Assembly: GCA_964058845.1 (NCBI GenBank)
Contig: CAXKVR010000019.1
Span: 372,001-436,000, forward strand
Length of the DNA stretch: 64,000 bases
Source: Carex sylvatica
Taxonomy: Eukaryota > Streptophyta > Magnoliopsida > Poales > Cyperaceae
Reading direction: 5' to 3'
Position 1 is the first letter of the stretch. Each line of letters begins with the position of its first letter. The notes below the pieces were generated by a model, which was given only the letters and a program-made list of their open reading frames with translations, had not been told where the DNA came from and ran no database searches. Positions 35,119 to 47,296 of the stretch are shown piece by piece. The translations under genes and the position numbers were made by a program.

Positions 35119-36646
35119 CAAACTACAACCGGAATTACAGAATTGTATTAATTAACCACAACTCACAACTGCAACATAAGGTACAGCCTCGTTTTACATC
35201 TGCAACATAAGATGCACTGTTGGCCCATGGGCCTTCCAAGACCCAAAAGAATAACATGATCAGGACTCCGTTTAATTTGAAATATTTTCGCTTTTATAAG
35301 CTAAAAAACCAATGGAAAGTGAAAAAGAAATAACATATAGGATAAGCATAGTACTGTCTTAGGTTAAATCACTATGTATAACAGAGATCTCTGGATGCAT
35401 GCAGGCCCACTTACATGCAACACTCTGCACCTCCAGATGTAAAGAGGCCAACAACTTTAAATACCCTTCTCAGCATTCAGTACGTCCATGCATTTCCTCG
35501 GGGGGGGGAGAGAGAGAGAGATGCTGATGTTTTTCAGTCTGTAGCTCTTAGTGATGTGAAACTTAGTGTGCCAATGTAAATTTCAAGTTATGAGGTCAAA
35601 CATGAATGTGAGTTCCATGCTGCGAACGGAGTCAATATTATCGTATCTTAATCATTTTAGCTTATACTATATAGAAAATTGTGTATAAGTACAAAAAAAT
35701 GGACCCCATTTATTGAATGTAGCTATGCCTCTGAATGTAGTAAAAAAACTTAATCGATGTTGGCGTGAAAGTACAGTATTGCACATCTTATATTTTGTGT
35801 CAATAGTTTGCCCAGCTGCCTAATAAGATTACAAGCTTTCAAATATCCAACGTGTTCATTGTATGTATATTATGAACATTTTGGATATTCATGTAATCAG
35901 TTTCATGCATTGACTCCAGATGCAGCACAAACCGTTACAAACTACCCAATACTACCAATCGAAGAACTAATAGCTAGATTTTAAAGGAATAGAGAGGATA
36001 GGCGGGACCACCAACAGAGCTTGTCTTGTACCCTGTCTAACACCTTAACTGATGGCAACACATGCATGATGAAAAACAGAAACAAGGAGAGAGAGAAAGA
36101 GAGAGCGAGACGTGATAGTGTTTGTTTTGAGAAGTACTTTGAAGGTAGTTATGTGAAAGCCCAAAAGTAAGCTTAGAAGAGAAAGCACCTGCACCGAAAC
36201 CAGCAGTAAGCAACAACTGGCTAGATGTACTTTGTCAGTCACTGACAAATCATCATCCTCCATCAACATGCATCCTCTTGCCCTTGCGTTGCTTTTCACT
36301 CTTTTACAGCCTCAATTTTTTTTTTTAAATTCTTTAATTGCACGTCTATAGTTTTCATTTTTTTCACCACTGACTGTGATCAGAATATAGTTCCGAAGTA
36401 GGTAGAGTTATCAAGGTGCTGGTGCATTATCCGTTATGTGGTCACACCGGGGTAATAAATATATATCACTGAAACTGGTATTTACATGTAAAATTTCAGG
36501 AGTTAAAAACAACAAAAGGACAGATAAAGGACTTTTGCATTTCATCCATCAACCATACCTTTTATATTGTTTTTGTTAATGAAGCTATATGCATGTTAGT
36601 TAAATATATATATAGCTTGAAAGTTTTAATTATTTAGTATTAATAG
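35119..36646. other. Intergenic, no supported gene
   Basis: It contains a G-run and (GA)n at 35502-35522 and a second GA-rich tract near 36088-36112. An 84-residue minus frame (36045-36299) is Leu/Ser-rich and matches no family I know. Confidence 0.45.
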
Positions 36647-37011
36647 GAGGGATCTACTTACACTGTTGTTTTTTGGGGATTACACTCTAAATTTTCAAAG
36701 TCCAAACAGTCGATTCAAACCGTTCAACATGAATAATATATTAAAATGTGCCTGTAGATCAAATTTTATATATTTTTGATTTTTTTACTATTTATTAAGA
36801 TGGTACAAAAATTCAATGGTCTGAAAATAACAATTTTGTAAAATATTTATATATAGTAAAAAAAATTCTAAAAATATTAAATTTGTTCTGCAAGCATATT
36901 TTAATATATGCATCATGTTGAACGATTTGGATCGACTGTTTAAATTTTAAAAACTTTGAAAACATAAATTGTAATCGGGTATCCAAAAACGGTATAAGTG
37001 GCTCCCTCTCT
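36647..37011. mobile_element. Palindromic MITE, shared-core family
   Basis: The left end AGGAGGGATCTACTTACACT and right GGCTCCCTCTC with TGTAATCGGGTATCC are inverted relatives. The core words AACCGTTCAACATG and GAACGATTTGGATCGACTG match the 44.1-47.5 kb cluster, closest to 44479-44855. Confidence 0.72.
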
Positions 37012-38460
37012 TAATAATTATGTAGATAAATTTGACTAAGGACATTTTTCCATTAGTACTAAGTTTATAGAGTAATTTTCTCTCTTTTTTTCCTTTCGAG
37101 AGAGTTCTCTGTCTCGAAAGAACATAAAAAAAAGAAGAAAAAACAGATCTAGAAGGTGCTTCACTTCTACTTTCCATAAAACCCCATAGGAAATAAAAGA
37201 CTTTCCAGAATACCATTTAAAAAAACTACTTTTCATATAGTGGCAATAAAAAAATTGACTGTTGCGATATATTTTTTTTAATTTTATACTAGTTAATATA
37301 TATCCGAAAGTGAACGTGCTATACCAGAAAAAAAAAAAAAAAAAAAAACGACATGAATACCTTTTGAATTAGTTACGTACTATTATTAATCAAATATGAG
37401 CATGACCTGTTCTTTCTCAAAAAGAAAAGAAAAGAAGAAGAACTAGCTAGGTACAGTTCGATTTAATACTACTGAAGATGATAAAATTGAGATATATGTT
37501 GTGAAGCTCGAGAATAAATAAATGGTTAGTTACTTTGTAACTAAGGCGCGTATACGTAAATATTTTTAGGTCCTTTATGACTCGATTGTATGACACATCA
37601 ATATAGACTAAATTTAAAAAATATATCAATTTATTTTTGTACATAAATTATTTTATCACACTATTTACCACATTATTCACATTTCTAGCTCTTTGGATAC
37701 GTTCACCACCATTTTTCTTTATGTTCTAATATAATTTAGGATTTCTCTCTTTATATTATTTTTTATTTCTTAGGATTTTATAAATCATTTATTACCAAAA
37801 AAAAAACGAATGAATTAGACTATACAATTTAATTTTTACTATTTTATTCTAAAATAAGAGTGCACCACAACCTGAACATTAACAGTTTCTTTGGGGATTA
37901 ACACTGCTCATTATTATCAACATAGTGTCTTTTAAAAATTTACATGTATAGACAATTTTAACCCTCTCTAATTTCTTTTTCTTTGCCATAGCTTTCAATA
38001 ATATAATTATTATTGTGATTATTTATTAATTATTTCATTTTCAGAATTCCTAGATACTATTTTTCGCAGTTTTCTCTAATTTTGCATTAAATATGTATGG
38101 AAATTTTGGACGAACTCAACATTGTGCATCACAAGAAACAAGTTTAGAATAAAATTGATTTTACTTAAATTGGTTCCCATTCATTTTAAGCTATGCATTA
38201 AAAAACTCATAGATATATACCTAAATAATTTACAGAAGAGAATATATAAATTTAATTGAAGTTTCAGGCAGTCAAGTCAAAGTAAGTATTTACCTTATTT
38301 ATATTTTTGATATATTTATAAAGTGATATAGTTAAAGAAGAAATTTGATAAGATGATGATACACACGCTTTATTCTGTAATATTATCCATCCTGGCTATA
38401 TTGTTAAATTTTTATAAGCTTTTCTTTTAATTTTAATACATATAATATATCTAGGAACTT
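37012..38460. other. Intergenic, no gene seen
   Basis: Highly AT-rich; an A-run at 37330-37348 and no coding signal. The 65-89 residue frames here are low complexity. Confidence 0.5.
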
Positions 38461-38852
38461 GTTAGCATGCTATGCGTAGCATAGAGGGCCTCCGTGCAAC
38501 GGCTCAATATTCGACTTTTCAAAATTCTAACGGTCGATCCGAACCGTTCATCTTGTTCTTCATATTGATATGTGTTTGGAGACCAAATTTTACATTTTTT
38601 AGAATTTGTTTACTATTTTTTTAGATTTATTGAAAATCACTATTTTTTATGGTCCAGATTTGCTGAAAACAGCGATTTTCAATAAATCTAAAAAAATAGT
38701 AAATAAATTCCAAAAAATATAAAATTTAGTCTCCAAACACATATTAATATGTAGAACAAGATGAACGGTTCGAATCGACCGTTAGGATTTTGAAAAATCA
38801 AATATTGAGCCGTTGCACGGAGGCCCTCTATGTTACGCATAGCATGCTAGCA
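38461..38852. mobile_element. Near-perfect palindromic MITE (TAGCATGCTATGCG termini)
   Basis: The arms TTAGCATGCTATGCGTAGCA through GAGGGCCTCCGTGCAACGG are repeated inverted at 38805-38852. The core is the shared AACCGTTCATCTTGTTC...CTCCAAACACATATTAATATG unit. It forms a hairpin-like structure about 390 bp long. Confidence 0.85.
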
Positions 38853-40230
38853 TATTCCAATATATCTATACGTCTATTTTAGTTAAAATTGTTAGGACAA
38901 AATTTAAATTGATGCCTTCTAATTACTCTATATATGTTAATTGATGAATAGATGGAAAATCAATCTAGCCCCTAACCAGCAGGGTAAAATTGAGTTCAGT
39001 ATATATGTTTTTTAATACTTTTTTATGATCAATACAGGTAAGTAATCATATCATTTTCTTTAGTGAATTTTGCTAACATAAAGATAAAATGTTCATTGCC
39101 AAAATAGTTCTCTTTAAAGTAGATCGTCAATAAAAATTGTGGAACTAGGTAAAAACAAATCTATGATATACAATATTGATAGATTTTCATAATTTAATGA
39201 GTTTTTTACTCTTGTATTCTCTTTAAAAATCTTAAAATTATGATGAAATACTAATAACTTATATGACATAATATTTACTTATATTATAAATCTAACTTTT
39301 AAGAAAATAAAATTATATAATAATGTATGAGAGAGAAACATATTTTAAGCAAAATAATATATTTTATAAACAAAACTTAAGGAAAGAAATCATATGATAA
39401 TATATATATATATGAGAGATTAGCAATTAAAAAAAATTAATGAAGGATAAAACTGTCTATATATTAAAGAATTTAGATAATGTTGTGTTAGTAAAAAGAG
39501 AATAGCATGACCCGTTTCTTTGGTATTCATACGTATTGTATGCGATTGGTGGGTCATATACGGTATCCTGTACCGGTTGCACACCAGTCATTGACAAAAC
39601 AAACCATTCACAATCCATTTATTTAATTTATGCTACACGCTTATAATATAAAACGGGTGTGGGATATAAATGGACTTGATATTGCTCTGCATGAATTCCA
39701 AGCATATATATTTCCTTTCAGTCTCCGAAACCTAATTTCAAGCGCCGGAAGAAGTATGTGGTGTGTATATATATATATATATATACGTATTCAAATCATG
39801 ACTTGCTACTGTAGATTGTCAACTGCTGATAATTAACAACTTCATCTTTAGTACTCATGATTACAGACTGCATATACATATTCTTCTTCTGTTTGTATAC
39901 TGTTGTGCACAGAAATTAACAACTACAAAAACTAGCAGAATAAAATTATCTCAGGCTTCTGACATGTTTCTTCCAGCATGTACTACTGTTTTTTTTTTTT
40001 GAAGTATTCCAGCGTGTTCTATTATAGTAGTGACTATTCAAGTTTTAAGTGTTTAATTATGATGAAGCATTAATGTGAAGCAAAAGAAAATTCTCTAGAA
40101 GAGTTCCATTTATGTATAAATTACATCTCAGCCTTTTATTGTATCTCATAATGAAATGCTTTTATTAGGCACTATAAGGATGAATTGGTCTTAATTCTGA
40201 ATTGAAAATCATTTCTTACTTGAACCTGTT
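38853..40230. other. Upstream intergenic region of the zinc-finger gene
   Basis: AT-rich; (TA)n at 39767-39784. No gene seen. Confidence 0.5.
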
Positions 40231-40235
40231 TTCTT

Positions 40236-40241
40236 TATAAA
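40236..40241 (+). promoter_or_regulatory. TATA box of the zinc-finger gene
   Basis: TATAAA in the context TTCTTTATAAAGGGGAGG, 324 bp upstream of the ATG at 40565. The leader between has no longer open frame, and CT-rich sequence is common in it. Confidence 0.5.
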
Positions 40242-40564
40242 GGGGAGGACAAGATAACTCTTTAGTTCCTCACTTTATGTTTTCTCTTTCCTTTGCCTAT
40301 CTGATCCCACAACAGTCCAAAAGATACTCATCAATCACATGCTAACTAGTAGAAAGAGACTATGATAAAGTCTATCCCTCAAAGTCTCATACCCTCATTC
40401 TCTCTCTGAGCTAGCAAAAGGCCAATAGAACACTCACATTCAAGACATGCCATGAAACAAACACACTCGACCTAGAAATGACTAAAGAAGAAGTGTCCTC
40501 TCCTGCCATGCTTTCTGCAACCCACATCGTCCTTTCTCAGATCCTAAGTTACTAAATTAAATAC

Positions 40565-41341
40565 ATGGCCTCTCTTACCAGCAGCATCAGCAACAATAGC
40601 AGCAACAGCAGCAAAATGGATGAGCAAGAGACTACTCACCTGTTCACACCCGTAAATTCCTTTTCACAACTCCCATTCATTCGGCCATCACCTCCTCCTG
40701 AAAAACAGTCCGTTCGTCTCTTTGGTACAAATGTCCATACCGAAATTTCCGATCCTGATACACCGCCAGGTATTATGAAAAATACTGCCACTGTCATGAC
40801 ATCTACCAGCACTGCCATCAGTAACATCATAACTTCCACAGATTCTATTCGAAAGTTTGAGTGCCACTACTGCTGTCGCCACTTCCCTACTTCTCAGGCA
40901 CTAGGAGGACACCAGAATGCACACAAGAGGGAGCGTCAACATGCCAAAAGGGCCCACCTGCAGTCAGTCATGGTTGCAGCTCAGAGCCAACAGTACCACC
41001 ATCAACAACTTATCGGCTACCCGCATCACCCCCGTCTTGTCAGCTCCCCGTTTTATATGACAAGTCCAGGGAATGCCCGTTTCTATTGTGGGCCCGGGTC
41101 TCTGTCCCAACCAATAAACGGAAACCCACTAGTTGGTCCCTGGAGAGGCCCCAAGGCACAAGTGCTTGGAGAGGAAAGAGACAGACCCATGCAATTGCCT
41201 CTGAAAAGGGAAATTGAATTTGCAGTGGGAGGAAACTTTGCTTCGACTTCCTGTAATTCGCCTTCCGATAATTCTTCTCCGCGCACATCTTCACGAGGTC
41301 AGTTTGTAAAAGAGAATGTCAGTCTAGATTTGCACTTGTAA
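40565..41341 (+). CDS. C2H2 zinc-finger transcription factor, GIS/ZFP8-like, with EAR motif
   Basis: Single exon, 258 residues. One plant-type C2H2 finger spans about residues 98-121 (C100, C103, H116, H120). It contains the QALGGH helix and the extension QNAHKRERQHAKRA found in the GIS, GIS2, ZFP5, ZFP6 and ZFP8 subgroup of Arabidopsis, which control trichome and root-hair fate through gibberellin and cytokinin. The N-terminus is Ser-rich and Pro-rich. The C-terminus ends SLDLHL, an LxLxL EAR repression motif. It should act in the nucleus as a DNA-binding regulator, probably a repressor; the trichome role is inferred from relatives. The ATG at 40565 lies just after TTAAATAC and a CT-rich leader. 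The overlapping frames on both strands are shadows. Confidence 0.93.
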   Translation: MASLTSSISNNSSNSSKMDEQETTHLFTPVNSFSQLPFIRPSPPPEKQSVRLFGTNVHTEISDPDTPPGIMKNTATVMTSTSTAISNIITSTDSIRKFECHYCCRHFPTSQALGGHQNAHKRERQHAKRAHLQSVMVAAQSQQYHHQQLIGYPHHPRLVSSPFYMTSPGNARFYCGPGSLSQPINGNPLVGPWRGPKAQVLGEERDRPMQLPLKREIEFAVGGNFASTSCNSPSDNSSPRTSSRGQFVKENVSLDLHL

Positions 41342-42832
41342 TCGTATTCTTCAATTCTTATTTTTGTTTGTTCATTTTTTTTCTTTTGTTCTTTAGCATA
41401 GTCATTTCCATCTTGGATTTCGTGGAATATAGTGTAAGACCTATTTTTTTTATCTGGTGGCTCCTGTAGCAGCATCTAAATCAATGCAATTAGTTTACCT
41501 TCTGTTCTCAAGAGTATCTCCTCTTTTCTTGGAAAACAAAACGGTTCGTCTTTGATAATTAAACCCTTAATTTTTGTTTTCTTGGAAGAATTATTAATGC
41601 TTTTATATCGTTACTTTTCTTCTTTCTTTTAAAGAACACGTAGAAAATTTATATTCAAGGAAATTTATTTTAATTAAAATTTGCTGGTCATTTTGTTTAA
41701 CATTAAATTGGATGGATTTTTTTGGTTATATATTAAGTCCCTTAACACGACTTTTTATTATTATTTAAGCCTGTAGGCACTCACACAACATACACACGAC
41801 TCAAACTCAGGTCCTCCTGTGAGAGAACTGATGCCTTATCCGTCTGCTCTATGCAGCGGTGGCCCCTAATGGCCATGCAGACCGATCACCCAAACTTTAG
41901 AAGTTACATTCCGCTTACAAAAGAACCAAATATATTTGAATTGTGAAACCATGCTGCGATCCAATCCATTTTTCATTATGCACGAGCTCTAATAAAACAG
42001 AACTATATATATTATAATGTACTGTCAATAAAAATCACCTCATGGGTTCATCATTTCTTTTCAAAATTAAAGGCTAGGGATCTAATATCCTTACATCAAA
42101 GGAAGCTACCGAAGGAAGAATGATAGAGATATTCTTACTGGATTCGCACAGTTATTCTAGTTTAGTTCTTGGATAATTACATACCTCTCTAACACGTGTT
42201 TTTTTTTTACCGCAATTAATTAAAAAGGGACACCAATTTGCAAATTGGACATAATTATAGGACCACTGATATGATGATAAAAGCAACATGATATAAGGTC
42301 CACTGGTTTTGCAGGACCCAATGAATAAAAGCATGCTTATTGAAGGCATGCATCTGTCTGACTTTACCATTAGAAGCCATTCATTGGATGGTCCATGTAG
42401 ATCTAGACCATTCAGTTCATAATGGATGAACCAGATCATAATGTAAAATAAAACCTTCGGTTTTCCTCAGATTTAATCTGAGCCTTAGAGACCAGCATTG
42501 ATCATGAAAACATATAAAGCCCTACAATGTGGGAGGCAATGCTGCCACTCCTGAAAATGGAAAAATCAAGATTTCTTTCAAAAAGGGGACCATTAATCTG
42601 TTGTTGCTGTACATTTGTACTTAATTGGGAGAGAGTTCGTTGGATTACCATTAATTACCATGTATAACTCTCTTGTTTAAACTGAGCTTTCAACTAAATT
42701 AATATCGGTTAGTCTATTCATAGATTATTAATTAGCTATCACGCTTATCAAATTTGCTAATTCTTTTTTTATGGTTTTTTTTTTCATCGGGTTGTATTGA
42801 TTATTTTATCATGGCTTAGGTACAGTGTTCTA
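41342..42832. other. 3' flank of the zinc-finger gene and intergenic DNA
   Basis: Probable 3' untranslated region to about 41510 (AATCAATGCAAT at about 41478 as a weak poly-A signal), then intergenic. A 95-residue minus frame at 42152-42439 has no motif. Confidence 0.45.
41735..41875 (-). mobile_element. Possible tRNA-derived SINE
   Basis: On the minus strand GCATAGAGCAGACGGATAAG followed about 40 nt later by CTGAGTTTGAGTC resembles box A and box B, with an AATAATAATAAAAAG tail. Target duplication not clear. Confidence 0.35.
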
Positions 42833-43385
42833 AATAGTACGCTATAGCGTTTTCAGATCTTGAACACTAAGCTATAGGATAAAAGTTTGCTATATCAGCT
42901 ACGACCGCTATAGCGGTAATAGCGGTAATAGTGGTCCGCTATTTACTCTACACGTTATGCGTTATAGCGCATGCTATACGTACTACATAGGTTTTCATTT
43001 AAAGACCCAAACTGAAAATTTATTTTAAAGATCCAGATTAATTTTGTTTTTAAATAGAAAAAGATAGATAGTTTATTTCATGATGCTTAGGTTTTTTTTA
43101 ATAGAAAAAATTTATAGTTTATGCCATTATACTAAAGTTATTTTGAATGAAAAAAAGATAGATAGTTTATGATATTATTGAAAATATCTTGAATAACAAT
43201 TGGATTTTTGTACTGGTTCAATATAAATATTCTAATTCTTAATTAATTTTGTGTTGCTTATTATTCTATGAAACTTTAGATAATGTTGATAATTAGTAAA
43301 AATATAAAATATAATTTTTTAAACAAAAAAACGCTATGGAGAATAGCTTTCGCTATAACTACGCTATCTGTGATAGCTTTTATTT
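42833..43385. mobile_element. hAT-like element, left end only certain
   Basis: It starts CAGTGTTCTAAATAGTACGC, like the left end of 11315-11444, and has repeated CGCTATAGCG / GCTATAGCG words on both sides (42848-42970 and 43332-43378). I cannot identify the right terminus; it may be deleted. Confidence 0.45.
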
Positions 43386-43926
43386 TAATATTTTTAAATT
43401 TTCAGATCTAGAAAAAGTCATTGTTACTTGAATACTAAAACTTCAATACTTGTACACAATCTCAAGCATATTCAACCCAACACTCAATCTCTCTGTAAGA
43501 TTTAGAGTGATCATGTGTGATCAAGTTACTTCTTACAAACACTAGAGCCTTTGTTGCTCACCTTGTTTAATCTTGAGCCTTTAGTTCTCGTAAGCCATTT
43601 TCGTGCTTGGGCTGTGTGATTTCCCAGAAGTTTTGTAAGGGCTCACCGGTTCCATCTTGTACTTTCTTTCTCATTAGGTAAAGAAAGGTGTGTCATCTCA
43701 AAGGTCACGGGCTTCGGAGACGTAGCTGTTAGTACCGAACTCCGTAAACAACTCTCGTGTCAACTATCTCTAAACTCTATGATTTACTTTTTATATATTT
43801 GTTTAGATTAAAGTTATTCTTATTTTCGCCAAAAATAACACATATACACGTTAGTTAAAAGTAACGTAGCGTAAAAATTAAAAATGCCCATATTCACCCC
43901 TCTCTAGGTGACTTTTGGGACCAACA
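43386..43926 (+). mobile_element. Copia-type LTR fragment (3' end)
   Basis: The end, TATTCACCCCTCTCTAGGTG then ACTTTTGGGACCAACA, has the form of many plant Ty1/copia LTR 3' ends. The preceding 500 bp has no frame and includes a leader-like block (TTGCTCACC, TTCTCGTAAGCC). Start and flanks are not resolved, and no internal region follows. Confidence 0.45.
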
Positions 43927-43939
43927 AGCATTAGAGTAT

Positions 43940-44055
43940 TGCTTACAACAACAGTTTCAACAGTTTGAATTCGTCATTTAAAGCCAATCCGATAAAAAAT
44001 TGGAATTATGATCACCACGCCCTTTTAATTAATGAGCATAACACTCGCTAGCTTT
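43940..44055. mobile_element. Right-end fragment of the 31960-type palindromic MITE
   Basis: CAACAGTTTGAATTCGTCAT and GAGCATAACACTCGCTAGCT resemble the last 110 bp of the element at 31960-32387. The left part is missing. Confidence 0.5.
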
Positions 44056-44104
44056 GCTCTATATACATGAAGAGATTATGATGAATGTTGATCATAACAT
44101 ATAT

Positions 44105-44400
44105 ATATCTTTGTTTTCAAAGTCCAAACTGTTGATCTGAGTCACTCAACATAATATTTATACTAAAATATGCATGGAGATGAAATTTTATATTTTTTGA
44201 AATTTTTTTTACTATTTTTAAGATAGGTACAAAATCATTGTTTTTCGACTGTTCAAAAAAGAGTGATTTTCTACCCATCTTAAAAAATATTAAATTTTTC
44301 CAAAAATTATAAAATTTCATATGTAACTGTATTTTAGTATGGATATCATGTTGAATAGTTCGGATTGACAATTTAGACTTTAAAAATGAAGATATAAAAT
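44105..44400. mobile_element. Shared-core palindromic MITE, cluster copy 1
   Basis: TTTTCAAAGTCCAAACTGTT at the left and TTTAGACTTTAAAAATGAA at the right are inverted. The core words ATGCATGGAGATGAAATTTT and TAGTTCGGATTGAC fit the family. The outer ends are not conserved. Confidence 0.55.
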
Positions 44401-44478
44401 ATGACGTCTGATGAGATATGAAAGGTATGAGGCATTGGAACCCTCACACACACACGCGCACACAAACACATATATATA

Positions 44479-44855
44479 GAGGAGGGATCTAATTACACCC
44501 TTTTTTGGTGATACCAAATTACACTCTCGAATTTTAAAGTTTTCAAAGTTCAAATACTCGATCCAAACCATTCAACATAATGGATATATTAAAATGTGCT
44601 GGCAGATCAATTCTATATTTTTTGGAATTTTTTTACTATTTATTAAGTATTTAACAAAATTGCTATATTTAGACCGTTGAATTTTTGTACCCATCTTAAT
44701 AGATAGCAAAAAAAATTTCAAAAAATGTAAAATTTGATCTACAAGCATATTTTAATATATCCATCATGTTGAACGGTTTGGATCGACTATTTGGACTTTA
44801 AAATATAAAGTGTAATTCGGTGTCACCAAAAAAGGGTGTAATTGGATCCCTCCTC
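44479..44855. mobile_element. Shared-core palindromic MITE, cluster copy 2 (GAGGAGGGATC termini)
   Basis: GAGGAGGGATCTAATTACAC and GTGTAATTGGATCCCTCCTC are near-perfect inverse termini. It is bounded by TATATATA on both sides. Confidence 0.85.
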
Positions 44856-44867
44856 ATATATATATAT

Positions 44868-45035
44868 AAGGAGGGATCAAGTTACAACAAGTTACAATAA
44901 TAATTTTCTACATTTTCAAAGTCCAAATCGTTGATCCAAACCGTTTAACATGATCTCCACAATAAAATGTGCTTGGAAACCAAATTTTACATTTTTTGAA
45001 TTTTTTTTACTATTTATTAAATATATATATAAAGA
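44868..45035. mobile_element. Shared-core MITE, cluster copy 3, left half only
   Basis: It begins AAGGAGGGATCAAGTTACAA, runs through the core to TTTTTTTACTATTTATTAA, then stops at (TA)n(GA)n. The right arm is absent. Confidence 0.7.
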
Positions 45036-45048
45036 GAGAGAGAGAGAT

Positions 45049-45429
45049 GGGCTATGGTATATTGCAATGTATAGCCTTTTTTGTACATTGGACTATAAGT
45101 CACGTGATTCAAAGTCTAAATAACTGATCCAAACTGTTCATCTTGTTCTCCATATTAATATGTATTTGGAGACAAAATTTTATATTTTTTTGAATTTTTT
45201 TACTATTTTTTAGATTTATTGAAAATCGTTGTTTTCAGACAAATCTAGACCATAAAAAAACATCGATTTTTAATAAATCTAAAAAAAAGTAAAAAAATTT
45301 CAAAAAATGTAAAATTTAGTCTCCAAACACATATTAATATGGACAACAAAATGAACGATTTGGATCGGTTATTTGGACTTTGAATCACGTGATTTATAGT
45401 GCAATGTATAAAGAAGACTATACATTGAT
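45049..45429. mobile_element. Shared-core palindromic MITE, cluster copy 4 (GGGCTATGG terminus)
   Basis: GGGCTATGGTATATTGCAAT at the left; the right arm has TGAATCACGTGATTTATAG mirroring CTATAAGTCACGTGATTCA. It is preceded by (GA)n and followed by (TA)n(GA)n. Confidence 0.8.
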
Positions 45430-45490
45430 ATATATATATACAGAGAGAGAGAGAGAGCACTTTCAAAAAAAAAAAGAGAGAGATAGAGAG

Positions 45491-45892
45491 AGTAAGGCAA
45501 CAATGATTTGTAAATTAAATTGGGTGTTTTAATTTGCGCTCATATATTTAGTTTCAAAGTTCAAATAGTGAATCTGAACTTCTCAGCATGTTATTCATAT
45601 TGAAATGTGCTTGGACACCAAATTTTACATTTTTTGAAATTTATTTACTATTATTTTAGAATTTTTTAAAATCAGTGTTTTTCATTAAATAAAAAATTCA
45701 AAAAGACACTAATTTTGAAAAATTCTAAAAAAGTAGTAAATTTTTTTTAAAAAATGTAAAATTTGGTCTCCAAGCACATTTCAATATGAAGAACATGATG
45801 AGAAGTTCGGATTGACTATTTGAATTTTAAAATTAGAGATATGAACGCAAATTAAAACACACACTTTAATATATAAAGCATGGTAGCCTTAC
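45491..45892. mobile_element. Shared-core palindromic MITE, cluster copy 5 (AGTAAGGC termini)
   Basis: AGTAAGGCAACAATG and CATGGTAGCCTTACT termini, with inner TTTTAATTTGCGCTCATAT mirrored at the right. GA runs on the left and CT runs on the right. Confidence 0.82.
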
Positions 45893-45939
45893 TCTCTCTC
45901 TTTCTCTCTTTCTATATATATATAGAGAGAGAGAGAGGG

Positions 45940-46344
45940 AGTAAGGCTACGCTACTTCACGAATTAAACGGACTATTTTAATTCACCCTCGTATCTCTAG
46001 TTTCGAAGTCCAAATAGCCGATCTAATCCGTTAGATGTTTAATCTATATTAAAATGTGCTTGGAGACCAAATTTTATATTTTTTTGAATTTTTTTTACTG
46101 TTTATTAAGATGGTTTGAAAATCACTGTTTTTTAATGGTGCATAATTTTAATAAAAACTGCGATTTTCAAACCATCTTAAAAAATAGTAAAAAGATTCCA
46201 AAAAATATAAAATTTGGTCTCCAAGCACATTTTAATATAGATTAAACATCTAATGGTTTGGATCGACTATTTGGACTTTGAAACTAGAGATATGAACGCG
46301 AATTAAAACATCATATTTAATTTGCGAAGTAGCGTAGCCTTACT
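45940..46344. mobile_element. Shared-core palindromic MITE, cluster copy 6 (AGTAAGGC termini)
   Basis: AGTAAGGCTACGCTACTTC and GAAGTAGCGTAGCCTTACT are perfect inverse termini. It lies between CTATATATATAGAGAGAG and CTCTCTATATATA. Confidence 0.9.
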
Positions 46345-46370
46345 CTCTCTATATATATAGGAATATCCTA

Positions 46371-46778
46371 ATATGCTATGTGTAGCATAGAGGGCCTCCG
46401 TGCAACGGTTCAATATTCGACTTTTCAAAATCCTAACGGTCGATCCGAACCGTTCATCTTGTTCTCCATATTAATATGTGCTTGGAGACCAAATTTTAAA
46501 TTTTTCTGAATTTTTTTACATTTATTAAGCCACTTTAAAAATTGTTGATCCAACGGTGGCTGCACAAAACAGTAAAATCAGCCTCCAACGTTGGATCAAT
46601 AATTTTCAAAGTGGCTTAATAAATAGTAAAAAAATTCAGAAAAATGTAAAATTTGGCCTCCAAACACATATTAATATGGAGAACAAGATGAACGGTTCAG
46701 ATCGACTTTTTGGATTTTGAAATTTCAAATTTGGACCGTATGTATTTCGGCTCATATGCATATGAATGCATATTAGCC
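46371..46778. mobile_element. Chimeric shared-core MITE, cluster copy 7
   Basis: The left terminus (GCATAGAGGGCCTCCGTGCA) is the type found at 38461-38852. The right terminus (GGACCGTATGTATTTCGGCT) is the type found in copy 8. The inner arms around CAACGGTGGCTGCACAAAAC are inverted as usual. Confidence 0.82.
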
Positions 46779-46792
46779 ACTATATATATATG

Positions 46793-46835
<43 letters not shown>

Positions 46836-46837
<2 letters not shown>

Positions 46838-47252
46838 TGACTAATGTGCATTCGAATGTATATGGGCCAAAATATATACGGTCCAAATTCGACTTTTCAA
46901 AATTCAAATGGTTGATCAGAACTGTTCATCTTGTTCTCCATATTAATATGTGCTTAGAGACCAAATTTTACATTTTTCTGAATTTTTTTACTATTTATTA
47001 AGTAGTTTACAAAATTGTTGATCCAACGGTGGCTACTGATTTTACTGTTTTATTAAGCCACCGTTGGATCAACAATTTTGTAAAATACTTAATAAATAGT
47101 AAAAAAATTCAAAAAAATATAAAATTTGGTCTCCAAGCACATATTAATATGGAGAACAAGATGAATGGTTCGGATCGACCGTTTGAATTTTGAAAAGTCA
47201 AATTTGGACCGTATGTATTTCAGCCCATATACATTCGAATGCACATTAGTCA

Positions 47253-47254
<2 letters not shown>
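46836..47254. mobile_element. Shared-core palindromic MITE, cluster copy 8 (AGTGACTAATGTGC termini)
   Basis: AGTGACTAATGTGCATTCGA and TCGAATGCACATTAGTCACT are perfect inverse termini. Flanked by (TA)n(GA)n on the left and (CT)n(TA)n on the right. Confidence 0.9.
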
Positions 47255-47293
<39 letters not shown>

Positions 47294-47296
47294 GAT

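Noticed and set aside
36045..36299. Minus-strand 84-residue Leu/Ser-rich frame
   Set aside because: No homology that I recognise, no promoter, and it overlaps a GA-rich tract.
42152..42439. 95-residue minus-strand frame downstream of the zinc-finger gene
   Set aside because: No motif, no splice or promoter context, and sequence composition matches the surrounding intergenic DNA.
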